A DNA stretch of 30,790 nt, from positions 1 to 30,790 of the IMG/VR virus record IMGVR_UViG_3300032053_000335; one strand, written 5' to 3'. Source of the stretch: a virus. The notes below the pieces were generated by a model that ran no database searches, was not told where the DNA came from, and saw nothing but the letters and a program-made list of their open reading frames with translations. The position numbers were made by a program, and so were the translations under genes. This document shows positions 1-6,453 of this stretch, one piece after another (position 1 is the stretch's first letter; each line of letters starts with the position of its first letter).

Positions 1-100
1 ACAAGTTACCTTTTTGTACTTGGGACATTTTGACCGAAGTCGTTTGGAATCAAGCAGATAGGGATGTCAGATTTTTGACACCGAGGACTTTCGCAGGGCA

Positions 101-146
101 AGGAAAGACAAGGAAAGACAAGGCGGGAGCCCTGGCGGGAGCCTTG
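101..146. repeat. Short tandem direct repeats
   Basis: Two copies of a ten-base unit, AAGGAAAGAC, stand in tandem and are followed at once by two copies of a unit close to GGCGGGAGCC plus a T/C-rich tail. The units are short and imperfect. They could be replication-slippage products or protein-binding iterons; no function can be assigned. Confidence 0.6.
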
Positions 147-204
147 GCGTGGCAGGACGGGGTTGTCAGCGCCAGGGGGGGTTGTCATTGGCACTGCCAT
201 AGGC

Positions 205-232
205 GGGGGCAGGGGGTTGGGCTGGGGTTGGG
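205..232 (+). other. Candidate G-quadruplex motif, + strand
   Basis: Five runs of three to five G stand within 28 bases, separated by loops of two bases (205-209, 212-216, 219-221, 224-227, 230-232). This satisfies the usual pattern for a stable intramolecular G-quadruplex with very short loops. Folding in the cell is inferred, not shown. Confidence 0.5.
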
Positions 233-324
233 ATAACGAATCAAGGATAAGGTGTCGGCTATGATCCGCCCGCCCGCCCGCACATCTGCACCCGCCCGCC
301 TGCGCGCTACCCGTCCGCGAGTCT

Positions 325-341
325 CCCGCCCGCCCGCCCCC
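325..341 (-). other. Candidate G-quadruplex motif, - strand
   Basis: The + strand reads three CCC runs and one CCCCC run, each separated by a single G, so the complementary strand has four G-runs with one-base loops, the most stable class of G-quadruplex motif. It lies inside a longer CCCG-type simple repeat (about 267-361) and opposes the G-rich motif at 205-232 on the other strand. Confidence 0.5.
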
Positions 342-430
342 AGGCGCCCCCGCGCCTCTAGTTGTCCCAAGGGGCGCGTGGGTTGTGCTGACGCGAGGTT
401 CGACCCTAACCAGCTTCTTAAAAAAATTTT

Positions 431-502
431 TACGGGGCACGGGACTCGAACCCGTGTGTCCAGCGTGAAAGGCTGGCGGACTGACCCCTATCCTAGCCCC
501 GC
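431..502 (-). tRNA. tRNA-Glu (UUC)
   Basis: On the minus strand the gene starts GCGGGGC and ends GCCCCGT plus discriminator A, giving a seven-pair acceptor stem with one G-U pair. The anticodon stem CCAGC/GCTGG encloses loop CTTTCAC, so the anticodon is TTC. The T arm has the GTTCGAGTC core. CCA is not encoded: the discriminator is followed by an A-run and then a T-run, which may help end transcription of this leftward tRNA cluster. Confidence 0.93.
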
Positions 503-505
503 AAG

Positions 506-580
506 TGGGGTGTCCCCCCGGACTCGAACCGGGAACCATCCGGGCCACAACCGAACGCTCTTCCCTTGAGCTAGGGACAC
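506..580 (-). tRNA. tRNA-His (GUG), CCA encoded
   Basis: The minus strand starts GTGTCCC and ends GGGACAC, a perfect seven-pair acceptor stem, followed by discriminator C and an encoded CCA. The anticodon loop TTGTGGC gives anticodon GTG. D and T arms are canonical (GCTC/GAGC; CCCGG/CCGGG around TTCGAGT). The discriminator C73 is the usual bacterial tRNA-His identity base. However, the genomic base at position -1 is T rather than the G that bacterial tRNA-His normally encodes to pair with C73. Confidence 0.93.
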
Positions 581-611
581 ACGGGCCAAAAAGCGGAGGG
601 GGAGGGGGAGT

Positions 612-686
612 TGGCAGGGCCACCTGGACTCGAACCAGGCCCCCGAGGTTCAAAGCCTCGTGCTCTCCCGGCTGAGCTATGGCCCT
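612..686 (-). tRNA. tRNA-Gln (UUG), CCA encoded
   Basis: Acceptor strands AGGGCCA and TGGCCCT pair fully; the discriminator is G and CCA is encoded (614-612). The anticodon stem CGAGG/CCTCG encloses CTTTGAA, anticodon TTG. D arm GCTC/GAGC and T arm CCTGG/CCAGG around TTCGAGT are canonical. The five bases before the mature 5' end can also pair with the discriminator, CCA and next base, extending the stem to 12 pairs. This is the promoter-proximal gene of the three leftward tRNAs. Confidence 0.94.
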
Positions 687-718
687 GCCAAAAAGAAGCC
701 AACCACTCATAATTTCAC

Positions 719-747
719 TTGACATGGGTAAAATTCCCCTCTAAACT
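719..747 (+). promoter_or_regulatory. Sigma-70-like promoter for early rightward genes
   Basis: A consensus -35 hexamer TTGACA (719-724) is followed after exactly 17 bases by TAAACT (742-747), a fair -10 match. It lies in the divergent gap between the leftward tRNA genes and the first rightward gene, whose ribosome binding site GGAGGT is at 775-780, so a start near 754 would give a short leader. The -10 deviates from TATAAT at two positions. Confidence 0.5.
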
Positions 748-788
748 GCCCTCAGTATTATCACAAAAAGGAACGGAGGTCAAGCGGA

Positions 789-1460
789 ATGGAGCCATAT
801 GGAGCCCATCATCAGCCACTCTTCAAAAACGTCTTCACCGGGGAGTACACATTCAACCCCTACACAGAGTTCTGCCAAGCCAAAATAGATCCAGAAACAA
901 AGGAACGGAGGTCAATTGAAATGCCCTATCACTCACATCCAGGGCTCGCTGCCCAAGGTATTCTCGAAACAGCCGAAGGGACTCTCGCTGGCCCAAGCCA
1001 GATGGTTACGGAAGATCCTGCCCACCACTCATTTGAGAGAGTGCTATCTAGGATCCAGAAGGAAATCGAGAATGCTCAGCGACTCCATGGGGAACCCCCT
1101 CGCTTCCCCCCGCCAATTACTAAAAGTTCGGTACTTCAAGTTCCCGAAGAGATCTCACACCCGAAACACTACTGTCGCGGAGGAATTGAGTGCCGCCACG
1201 TTATCGATGCCTGGGAACTTTCATACAATTTGGGAACCGCCCTCGCTTATATATGTCGGGCCTATCACAAAGGAGCTCCGGATAAGGACATTGCCAAGGC
1301 CATTCAGCACCTCCAATTCGAGCTCGAGATTTGTATGCGAAAGAAACAAAGAGATCCAGAGGATTTTGGGCCCCGTGGTAGTGGGGGAACTCGAGCAGAA
1401 ACTCGGACAGTTGGCTCTACAACGTGTAGCCGCCATCTTGGATACATGCCTGGAGCATAA
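789..1460 (+). CDS. DUF3310 (SaV-like) domain protein
   Basis: A 223-residue frame that starts at an ATG eight bases after GGAGGT. Residues about 122-186 show the DUF3310 pattern common in phages: HPKHYCRGGIECRHVIDAW (124-142), then a helix with NLGTALAYICRAYHKG (147-162) and DKDIAKAIQHLQFELE (165-180). The exact role of DUF3310 is not settled; T7 gp1.7, a nucleotide kinase, is often annotated as related, so a nucleotide-metabolism role is possible. Residues 1-120 match nothing I recognise. The last ~28 residues (after about 195) are low in hydrophobics and look out of frame, while the +1 frame looks coding there (see 1366-1494). A second identical RBS and ATG lie in frame at residue 45. Confidence 0.8.
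   Translation: MEPYGAHHQPLFKNVFTGEYTFNPYTEFCQAKIDPETKERRSIEMPYHSHPGLAAQGILETAEGTLAGPSQMVTEDPAHHSFERVLSRIQKEIENAQRLHGEPPRFPPPITKSSVLQVPEEISHPKHYCRGGIECRHVIDAWELSYNLGTALAYICRAYHKGAPDKDIAKAIQHLQFELEICMRKKQRDPEDFGPRGSGGTRAETRTVGSTTCSRHLGYMPGA
899..921 (+). promoter_or_regulatory. Duplicated RBS inside the DUF3310 gene, possible internal start
   Basis: The 17-base sequence AAAGGAACGGAGGTCAA occurs at 767-783 before the gene start and again at 899-915 inside the gene. In both places GGAGGT is followed after eight bases by ATG (789 and 921). The offset is 132 bases, exactly 44 codons, so the second start is in frame (Met45, MPYHSHP) and would give a shorter product that keeps the whole DUF3310 domain. 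The true main start could be either. Confidence 0.5.
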
Positions 1461-1494
1461 AATCGACCCCAGGTTCATCCGTTGGGGGGTTTAA
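1366..1494 (+). other. +1-frame coding extension or tiny overlapping gene
   Basis: In the frame one base ahead of the DUF3310 gene, this segment encodes VVVGELEQKLGQLALQRVAA (from 1375) and continues to LEHKIDPRFIRWGV before a TAA at 1492-1494. It is an amphipathic, protein-like helix, unlike the Gly/Arg/Thr-rich tail read in the annotated frame. A shift at the CCCC run (1371-1374; codons GGG CCC C) would fuse it to the DUF3310 domain as a protein of about 234 residues. Alternatives are a separate short gene starting at TTG 1366 or GTG 1375 after the weak RBS AGAGGA, or a one-base assembly error. Confidence 0.4.
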
Positions 1495-1508
1495 AAAAGG
1501 AGAACCAA

Positions 1509-1883
1509 ATGCTTATCAGAGTTAGAGGCATGGCGAAAATTTGTCACGCAGCCAACCGGGCTTATTGCGACAGCTTAGGGGATTACGCTCATACCCCCTG
1601 GCAATTATCCCCAGACTGGCAGCAAAAATCAGCTATCGACGGAGTTATCTACGTATTGGACTCTCTCCGGGCTGGAAAAGTCGTCTCCCCATCAAGAACC
1701 CACGAAAATTGGATGAGAGAGAAGGAAAGTGAGGGGTGGACCTACGGCCCCGTAGAGATCCTATCATTGAAACAGCATCCTTGCCTTGTTCCTTACGATT
1801 CCCTCCCTCTCCATCAAAAAGCAAAGGACCATTTGTTCATATCCATCGTAACCGCCCTTTATGAGAGCGGAATAATCAAATAG
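1509..1883 (+). CDS. Stand-alone RyR-domain protein
   Basis: A 124-residue protein that starts at ATG 1509, seven bases after AAGGAG; an in-frame TTG at 1482 lacks a binding site. The sequence matches the ryanodine-receptor (RyR) repeat almost end to end: MAKICHAANRAYCDSLGD (8-24), PWQLSPDWQQKSAIDGV (30-46), the signature THENWMREKESEGWTYGP (64-81), then HPCLVPYDSLPLHQKAKDHL (90-109). Single RyR domains occur in bacterial and phage proteins without the ion-channel context; ligand binding has been suggested, but its phage role is unknown to me. It sits between the DUF3310 gene and an unknown gene, probably in one operon from the promoter at 719. Confidence 0.85.
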   Translation: MLIRVRGMAKICHAANRAYCDSLGDYAHTPWQLSPDWQQKSAIDGVIYVLDSLRAGKVVSPSRTHENWMREKESEGWTYGPVEILSLKQHPCLVPYDSLPLHQKAKDHLFISIVTALYESGIIK

Positions 1884-1890
1884 GAGGCTC

Positions 1891-2373
1891 ATGAGCACAA
1901 CACCCCATCTCAGTAAGTATCACGCCCTGGACGGCACCGAACTTCTAAAATGGGTCCTCCTGGACGCCGGTCAGAAGCTGGCCGAATCCAGCGAGTTCTC
2001 GAAGGCCCGGGCCTACCACAACCCCAAATACACCATCCACATCAAGATCGAAACCTATGACAGCTCAGTGACTTACGTCCAGGCGGACTCAGTCTTCAAG
2101 GTAGAAGGCCAGAAGACCCCAAAAGACTCCCCTCCCGAGGCCAAACCAGTCACTCTCGAGCCATCTCCCATCTCGGCGGGGCCAATCAAGGCGCCAGATG
2201 AGATCCGGGACCAGCTCCAAGAGGGTCGATATAAGACCAAAGCGGTGGAAGGGACCCTCTGCGACGTAAAAGAGGTCAAGAATTGGGCGGATATAGGCGA
2301 AAAGAACCCCCTAGACGCCGAAAAAGTCGCTTTAGGCTCACAATCCACCCAATTTAAGCCCAAGAGTAGGTAA
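1891..2373 (+). CDS. Hypothetical protein, 160 residues
   Basis: The start ATG follows AGGAGG overlapping the previous stop codon, so it is co-transcribed with the RyR gene. I do not recognise a family. The N-terminal half (about 1-80) looks like a compact alpha/beta domain with alternating hydrophobics (YTIHIKIETYDSSVTYVQAD). It is followed by a Pro/Glu/Lys-rich linker (about 83-110) and a charged tail. There is no signal peptide, membrane segment or metal site. It is the last gene before a 178-base gap. Confidence 0.7.
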   Translation: MSTTPHLSKYHALDGTELLKWVLLDAGQKLAESSEFSKARAYHNPKYTIHIKIETYDSSVTYVQADSVFKVEGQKTPKDSPPEAKPVTLEPSPISAGPIKAPDEIRDQLQEGRYKTKAVEGTLCDVKEVKNWADIGEKNPLDAEKVALGSQSTQFKPKSR

Positions 2374-2480
2374 CAAGTCTATCTTGCCGTGCGGGGACAC
2401 GTGAAAAGTGACATTTATGACTACTTACTGCCACCAAACTACACCTAAGGATGATTTTAGGTCAAGATTTTTAACTTCAA

Positions 2481-2516
2481 GGCAAGTTTTTATTGTTTTT
2501 TGTGATAATTCTTGCC
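2481..2516 (+). promoter_or_regulatory. Possible extended -10 promoter within an inverted repeat
   Basis: In the 178-base gap before the packaging genes, TGTGATAAT (2501-2509) resembles an extended -10 element (TG, one base, GATAAT), but no good -35 is present. It is enclosed by the inverted repeat GGCAAG (2481-2486) and CTTGCC (2511-2516), which could be a repressor operator or, in RNA, a weak hairpin. The rest of 2374-2551 is AT-rich with T-runs and shows no gene. Confidence 0.3.
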
Positions 2517-2551
2517 GGTAAGGGGCCAAGCGAGGCCTAAAGGAGTGTAAA

Positions 2552-2869
2552 ATGAACTTCCTACAGGCTTTACAGTTGGGAATTGGGATGTCTAACAGTG
2601 TTTTACAGCTGGTTCATCAGGTGGAGGGGCCGGGAAATGGGGATGCTAAGAAGAGAGTGGTCATGAATCTGGCCATGATGTCCGGTAAAATGGCGTTCGA
2701 GACCGCCAATAATTTTCCCCTTTCATTGGAGGCTCAGGGAAACATGCTGAAGCAACTTGACAAATCGGTTGATAGTGTGGTGGAGTTTTACAACCAAATC
2801 GGGGTGTTTCAGAAGACCCGGGAGATAACTGTGGAGGCCAGAAGTGTTGAAAAGTCTATTGTTAGCTGA
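2552..2869 (+). CDS. Hypothetical small helical phage protein
   Basis: A 105-residue protein that starts at ATG 2552 after AAAGGAG. It is mostly amphipathic helix: LQALQLGIGMSNSVLQLVHQ near the N-terminus, LKQLDKSVDSVVEFYNQIGV near 68-87. The ending hydrophobic VEFYNQIGVF block resembles short proteins I have seen in other phage structural regions, but I cannot name a family. It has no clear transmembrane helix. It is the first gene after the 2374-2551 gap, and its 3' end overlaps the next gene by 26 bases, which suggests translational coupling toward the terminase genes. Confidence 0.65.
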   Translation: MNFLQALQLGIGMSNSVLQLVHQVEGPGNGDAKKRVVMNLAMMSGKMAFETANNFPLSLEAQGNMLKQLDKSVDSVVEFYNQIGVFQKTREITVEARSVEKSIVS

Positions 2870-3113
2870 TAGGTTGGATAGGGCCTGCGCGGCCCTGGAA
2901 CGGATCGCCGATGCTCTGGATAGGGCGAGCCCTCCCTACACCAGCCAGGAAGAGGTCCATAAGAGGATTAGGGAAATGAGCGACTTGCCCCTGATGGTGG
3001 CGTCAAATGAGGAGTCATGGTTAAACGAAGAAGCGGAAATTCAGAAGAAACTGAGCGTCGTCCCTCCAGTAGAAGAGGGAGAAGAGCCCCCGAAGCTCCG
3101 ATTCCAGCCGTAG
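2844..3113 (+). CDS. Hypothetical coiled-coil-prone small protein
   Basis: An 89-residue frame that starts at GTG 2844, about seven bases after GGAGG inside the preceding gene. Residues 5-28 form a heptad-like helix (LLLADRLDRACAALERIADA); the rest is acidic and Pro/Glu-rich, ending EEGEEPPKLRFQP. It overlaps the TerS candidate by 97 bases in another frame. A short coiled-coil protein next to a terminase could be a packaging accessory, but that is only positional inference. Both overlapping frames look usable, so one start may be further downstream than given. Confidence 0.55.
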   Translation: MLKSLLLADRLDRACAALERIADALDRASPPYTSQEEVHKRIREMSDLPLMVASNEESWLNEEAEIQKKLSVVPPVEEGEEPPKLRFQP

Positions 3114-3619
3114 TGGAGGAGACTGGGGTTATCCCTATCATCCGCCCCAGGCCCCCATCGGTAGTGATGGTTGAGGCTTTGGACCATGTGGCTGATAAGA
3201 TTGGGGGGAAAAAGGCGTTTATCGATGCCCTCCGGTTGGTTCCTAATGATGAGTCAGCCTCGATTGTGGCTAGATGGGATCATTCCACCCCGGCTGAGCG
3301 GAAGAGCTTCAGTATCCATCAGATGGTGATTGGGGAGGGGTTGAATCCCGTGAAGGTGGTGGCCTGGATCGCCGCCGCTCTCTATGCCTACAACTCTCAG
3401 ATCGCCCATATGTTGAACGCCATTTCTCAGCCAGCCGTGATGCAGGCTGGGATTGACTCCGCCCAGATCATTGGGAAGGAAGGGGTGGCCGACCGGGAGA
3501 TGCTCTTGAAGATCTCGGGCATTCTGAAGGACAAGTCGGGGGCGCTGGTGAACATTAATGTGGGGGCTGGAGGGATCGAGTCTCAGGAGGAATTTCTGAA
3601 GGGGATAATCGATGTATAA
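3017..3619 (+). CDS. Candidate terminase small subunit
   Basis: A 200-residue protein immediately upstream of and overlapping TerL by eight bases, the standard TerS position. The N-terminus (1-35) is Arg/Glu-rich and possibly disordered. The middle (about 50-135) is helical and plausibly DNA-binding, with KIGGKKAFIDALRLVPND and NPVKVVAWIAAALYAYNSQI. It is followed by a segment typical of small terminases, DSAQIIGKEGVADREMLLKI (147-166), and a C-terminal GILKDK...NINVG stretch. TerS recognises the packaging site and regulates TerL. ATG 3017 has GGAG only two bases upstream, unusually close; no better start was found. Assignment rests on position and motif resemblance. Confidence 0.55.
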   Translation: MVKRRSGNSEETERRPSSRRGRRAPEAPIPAVVEETGVIPIIRPRPPSVVMVEALDHVADKIGGKKAFIDALRLVPNDESASIVARWDHSTPAERKSFSIHQMVIGEGLNPVKVVAWIAAALYAYNSQIAHMLNAISQPAVMQAGIDSAQIIGKEGVADREMLLKISGILKDKSGALVNINVGAGGIESQEEFLKGIIDV

Positions 3620-5852
3620 CCCTAAGGTTACGGAACAACAGTTGTTCATCGCTAAGGAGCGGATGGAGAAGAGGCTGAAGATCCGGATTGACCTTAAACG
3701 TTATTCTATCTCTGATTGCATGGCGTGGATGACTCATCTCAGGGAAGCGGGAGATCTGGTGGAGGGGACCGGGGGAAGGCTGGAGATTATCACCAAGCGC
3801 CCTCTCACCCCGGAGGAGGTGTCGTTCGTCAGGTCCGAGCGGCTCCTGTGCGCGTGGGACTATCGGTATTGGGCGGAACGTTACCATCGGATCCTGAATT
3901 GGGAGAACCAGACCTTCATCCGCTTCATCCCGAATGTCGCCCAGGAGATCGTCCTGGATGTCATCTCCAACGAGGAGTTGCTGGGCCATTCCGTCCGAAT
4001 GCAGAACCTTAAGGCCCGGCAGCTCGGAATTACCACCCTGATGGAGTCTCTGGCGGAGCATAGGGTGATGTTCCACCCCAACACCAAGGCTATCGTTGGG
4101 AGCGCCGCCCCGGATAAGTCCAAGAAGATGGTTATGATGGTGGAGGCCAGCTGGATGATGATGCCTTGGTGGCTGATGCCGTCCATGACGGCCAGGCAGT
4201 CGGGGGAGATGATCGAGTTTGGGGGTCTTGGTTCGAACCTATCGATACGCCACGGGACCCAGAAAACTACCGACGTGGGGCGTGGCGAGACCCCCAACTT
4301 CGCTCATCTTTCGGAGATAGTCGATTGGGCTAATCCGGAGGCCGACATCGATGCCGGGTTGATGATGGCCATGCACTCTTCCCCTTCCATGTTTCTGGCT
4401 CTGGAGTCGACGGCTGGCTACATTGGGGACTGGTGGCACGAACTCTGGAAGTTTAACAAGAGCCGGTATGGCAGCGCTGATCAGCCTCCCCGTTTGATTC
4501 CCCTGTTTCTCCCCTGGTTCATCGGGAAGGACATCTACCCGACCGAGACCGATATGAGGGAGCATCCAGTCCCTACCTTCTGGCGTCCAGCCGAGTTGAC
4601 CCGGCAGCACGCCGTCAGGGCGGCGGAGTATGTCAAGAACAGCCCTATCCTCTCCCGGCATATGGGGGTGGGGTGGGAGATGCCCATTGAGCAGCAATGG
4701 TACTGGGAATATACCCGGGACTATTACAAGAGGACGGGGAAGCTTAACACGTTCCTCCGAGAGATGCCCGCCAATGACATCGAGGCGTTCAACTCTAAAT
4801 ACTCGAGTGTGTTCGACGCGGAGGTAATTGAGCATTACAGCCTGGTCACCAAGATACCCGAGCGGATCTTCTGTTTGGACGGCCCGATTGATGAGATCCG
4901 TCCGGAGTTGAAGCCCGATTACCGGCAGCAGGATCCCAATATCAAGCCCATCATAATTGATAAGAAGTGGACTCTCGTTCCAATCAAGAAGGCCGGATAC
5001 CCGGACCAGATAGGGGAGATGGGGAAAATCTTCATTTGGGAAATGCCAAAGGATGGGAGCACTTATGGTCTCGGAGTCGATACTTCCAAAGGAATTGGCC
5101 AAGATCGCTCCGTCATCCAGGTTCTTAGAAAGGCCACTATCGATCTACCTCCAAGACAGTGCGCCGAATTCGCGCATGATTATGTGTCCGCCAATGATCT
5201 GTCTCCTTGGGTCCACTGCCTGGCAAAAATATTCTCGGTCAAGAGGGACGACGAGATATGCCAGCCAAAGCTTATCATTGAAACAAACAATGGTGGAGAC
5301 GCCTGCCAGTTGGCGATGAGGAAGTTGGGATGGTATAACTTCCACAATTGGGAACGATACGATAAGAAAAAATCCGATGAGAGCAAGGCGAATTTTCTGG
5401 GCTTTATCATGGTAGAGTGGGCCAGAGAGTTGGTTGTTGGAGGCCTCATTAAGGCTCTTAAGGACTCGCTTATCGATATCGACTCTCCCTGGCTGATTGA
5501 GGAGATGGCCCAGTTGGAGAAGAATGACGAGAAGCGCCGGATTGAGGCTGGGGGGAAGGGTCATGACGACAGGTTTATGTCTCTCGGGATGGTGCTCCTC
5601 TCCCTCCACGCGAGAGATTGGGAGAGCTTGAAGAGCCCATTTGGCCGCTCCCGGGTGCAGTCGATGGAGGATGAGAAGGTCAATATCGATGGGAGGGAGA
5701 TAAAGGAAGATCTGCCCGTTCAAGCCTCCCGGAAGAGCTGGACGGATCTGGCTCTGCAGGGGATAGATGGTGAGACTCCCCTTCAGTGGAAGGAAGGGGG
5801 GTATGGAGATGGAGAGTGGCAAGACTCAGCTCCATTCGTTACGGTACCGTAG
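3612..5852 (+). CDS. terL: Terminase large subunit (ATPase-nuclease)
   Basis: The DNA-packaging motor that docks on the portal, pumps DNA using ATP and cuts it. The N-terminal ATPase carries a degenerate Walker A typical of phage terminases, LKARQLGIT (133-141), a Walker B-like strand FAHLSEIVDW (230-239) in which the acidic pair reads Ser-Glu, and a coupling motif LALEST (262-267). The C-terminal RNase H-like nuclease shows its three acidic positions: GVDTSKGIGQDRS (Asp490), LIIETNNGG (Glu557) and GKGHDDRF (Asp652/653). At 746 residues it is longer than the common 450-600, with an N-terminal extension of about 100 residues. Start ATG 3612 overlaps the TerS candidate. Confidence 0.95.
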   Translation: MYNPKVTEQQLFIAKERMEKRLKIRIDLKRYSISDCMAWMTHLREAGDLVEGTGGRLEIITKRPLTPEEVSFVRSERLLCAWDYRYWAERYHRILNWENQTFIRFIPNVAQEIVLDVISNEELLGHSVRMQNLKARQLGITTLMESLAEHRVMFHPNTKAIVGSAAPDKSKKMVMMVEASWMMMPWWLMPSMTARQSGEMIEFGGLGSNLSIRHGTQKTTDVGRGETPNFAHLSEIVDWANPEADIDAGLMMAMHSSPSMFLALESTAGYIGDWWHELWKFNKSRYGSADQPPRLIPLFLPWFIGKDIYPTETDMREHPVPTFWRPAELTRQHAVRAAEYVKNSPILSRHMGVGWEMPIEQQWYWEYTRDYYKRTGKLNTFLREMPANDIEAFNSKYSSVFDAEVIEHYSLVTKIPERIFCLDGPIDEIRPELKPDYRQQDPNIKPIIIDKKWTLVPIKKAGYPDQIGEMGKIFIWEMPKDGSTYGLGVDTSKGIGQDRSVIQVLRKATIDLPPRQCAEFAHDYVSANDLSPWVHCLAKIFSVKRDDEICQPKLIIETNNGGDACQLAMRKLGWYNFHNWERYDKKKSDESKANFLGFIMVEWARELVVGGLIKALKDSLIDIDSPWLIEEMAQLEKNDEKRRIEAGGKGHDDRFMSLGMVLLSLHARDWESLKSPFGRSRVQSMEDEKVNIDGREIKEDLPVQASRKSWTDLALQGIDGETPLQWKEGGYGDGEWQDSAPFVTVP

Positions 5853-5859
5853 GGTGATC

Positions 5860-6444
5860 ATGCCGGTGGAATGTGCCCACCCTGGCTGTGGGAACCTGCG
5901 GCTCCCCTATGACTCTTATTGCTCTGACTGTCGGCGGATTTACATGCTGCGGTGGAAGAGAATGAGGACGAAGAGGGGATTTAGGGCCAGGTATGACCGG
6001 TTTGATAAGAGCCTTAGAAAGGGGAAAACTATGGAAGGCGACTTTTGGGAAAAGCCCGCTGAGGTATATGGGCTGGGGAATGAGGCTGTCTTGACAACTC
6101 CCGACGGGAAGGAGATTATTTATACGGCGGCCCCAGTTCCAGATGACTTCGATAGAATCGGGGTGGAGCCGGAGAAGGTTGTTCCCAGGGCGGATAGCCC
6201 CTGCGGCAGGTGTGGGACGGTTCATGTGAGGGAGGGAAATCCACTCTGCTATTGCATCAAGTGCGGGAAGTTTAATAGAATTGTCTGGTGCGGCCAGTGC
6301 GTCCCCTGCACCTATGACAGGTATTGCGAGATGCCGTCCATCGGGGTGGAGGTGGCTAATTTCCTGTTTGCTGATTATGTGAAGTGGAAGAGGGGGCAGG
6401 AGCAGGATCTCGCCAGGGTCAACAAGATGCCCTGGGAAATTTAG
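5860..6444 (+). CDS. Hypothetical protein with two zinc-ribbon clusters
   Basis: About 194 residues from ATG 5860, seven bases after the TerL stop. The N-terminal cluster is CAHPGCGN followed by YCSDCRR, a C4-type zinc knuckle, next to a strongly basic helix (LRWKRMRTKRGFRARYDR). The C-terminal cluster is Cys-rich: CGRCG, CYCIKCGK, WCGQCVPC, ending YCE. This suggests two metal sites and nucleic-acid or protein binding; no family is recognised. A better-spaced RBS (AAGGAAGGGGGG) precedes an in-frame ATG at 5803 within terL, so a product 19 residues longer is possible. Its place between TerL and the portal suggests a packaging or virion accessory. Confidence 0.7.
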   Translation: MPVECAHPGCGNLRLPYDSYCSDCRRIYMLRWKRMRTKRGFRARYDRFDKSLRKGKTMEGDFWEKPAEVYGLGNEAVLTTPDGKEIIYTAAPVPDDFDRIGVEPEKVVPRADSPCGRCGTVHVREGNPLCYCIKCGKFNRIVWCGQCVPCTYDRYCEMPSIGVEVANFLFADYVKWKRGQEQDLARVNKMPWEI

Positions 6445-6453
6445 GAGGGGGGT

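Larger units (their letters stand above)
1..430. other. Gene-free GC-rich low-complexity region
   Basis: No reading frame here has a convincing ribosome binding site or a protein-like composition; the open frames on both strands are products of GC-rich simple sequence. The stretch contains short direct repeats (101-146), a G-rich run on the + strand (205-232) and CCCG-type repeats (about 267-361) that are G-rich on the other strand. It lies downstream of the leftward tRNA genes and upstream of nothing visible. It could be a genome-end, replication or packaging region; the sequence alone does not decide. Confidence 0.6.

Noticed and set aside
30-236. Plus-strand frame at the left end
   Set aside because: No RBS, Gly/His-rich low-complexity translation caused by the G-rich motif.
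388-410. A fourth tRNA with a T-arm-like GGTTCGA
   Set aside because: No matching acceptor, D or anticodon stems around it on either strand.
6-725. Long minus-strand open frame over the tRNA genes
   Set aside because: It runs through three confident tRNA genes and GC-rich repeats, has no RBS and its composition (poly-Pro, Gly/Arg) is that of simple sequence.
916-1300. Early part of the +1 frame over the DUF3310 gene
   Set aside because: Before about 1350 its translation is not protein-like, while the DUF3310 signature is clear in the other frame; only the 3' end (1366-1494) looks coding.
4239-5102. 287-codon minus-strand frame inside terL
   Set aside because: Antisense shadow of a confident terminase; no RBS and no recognisable domain.
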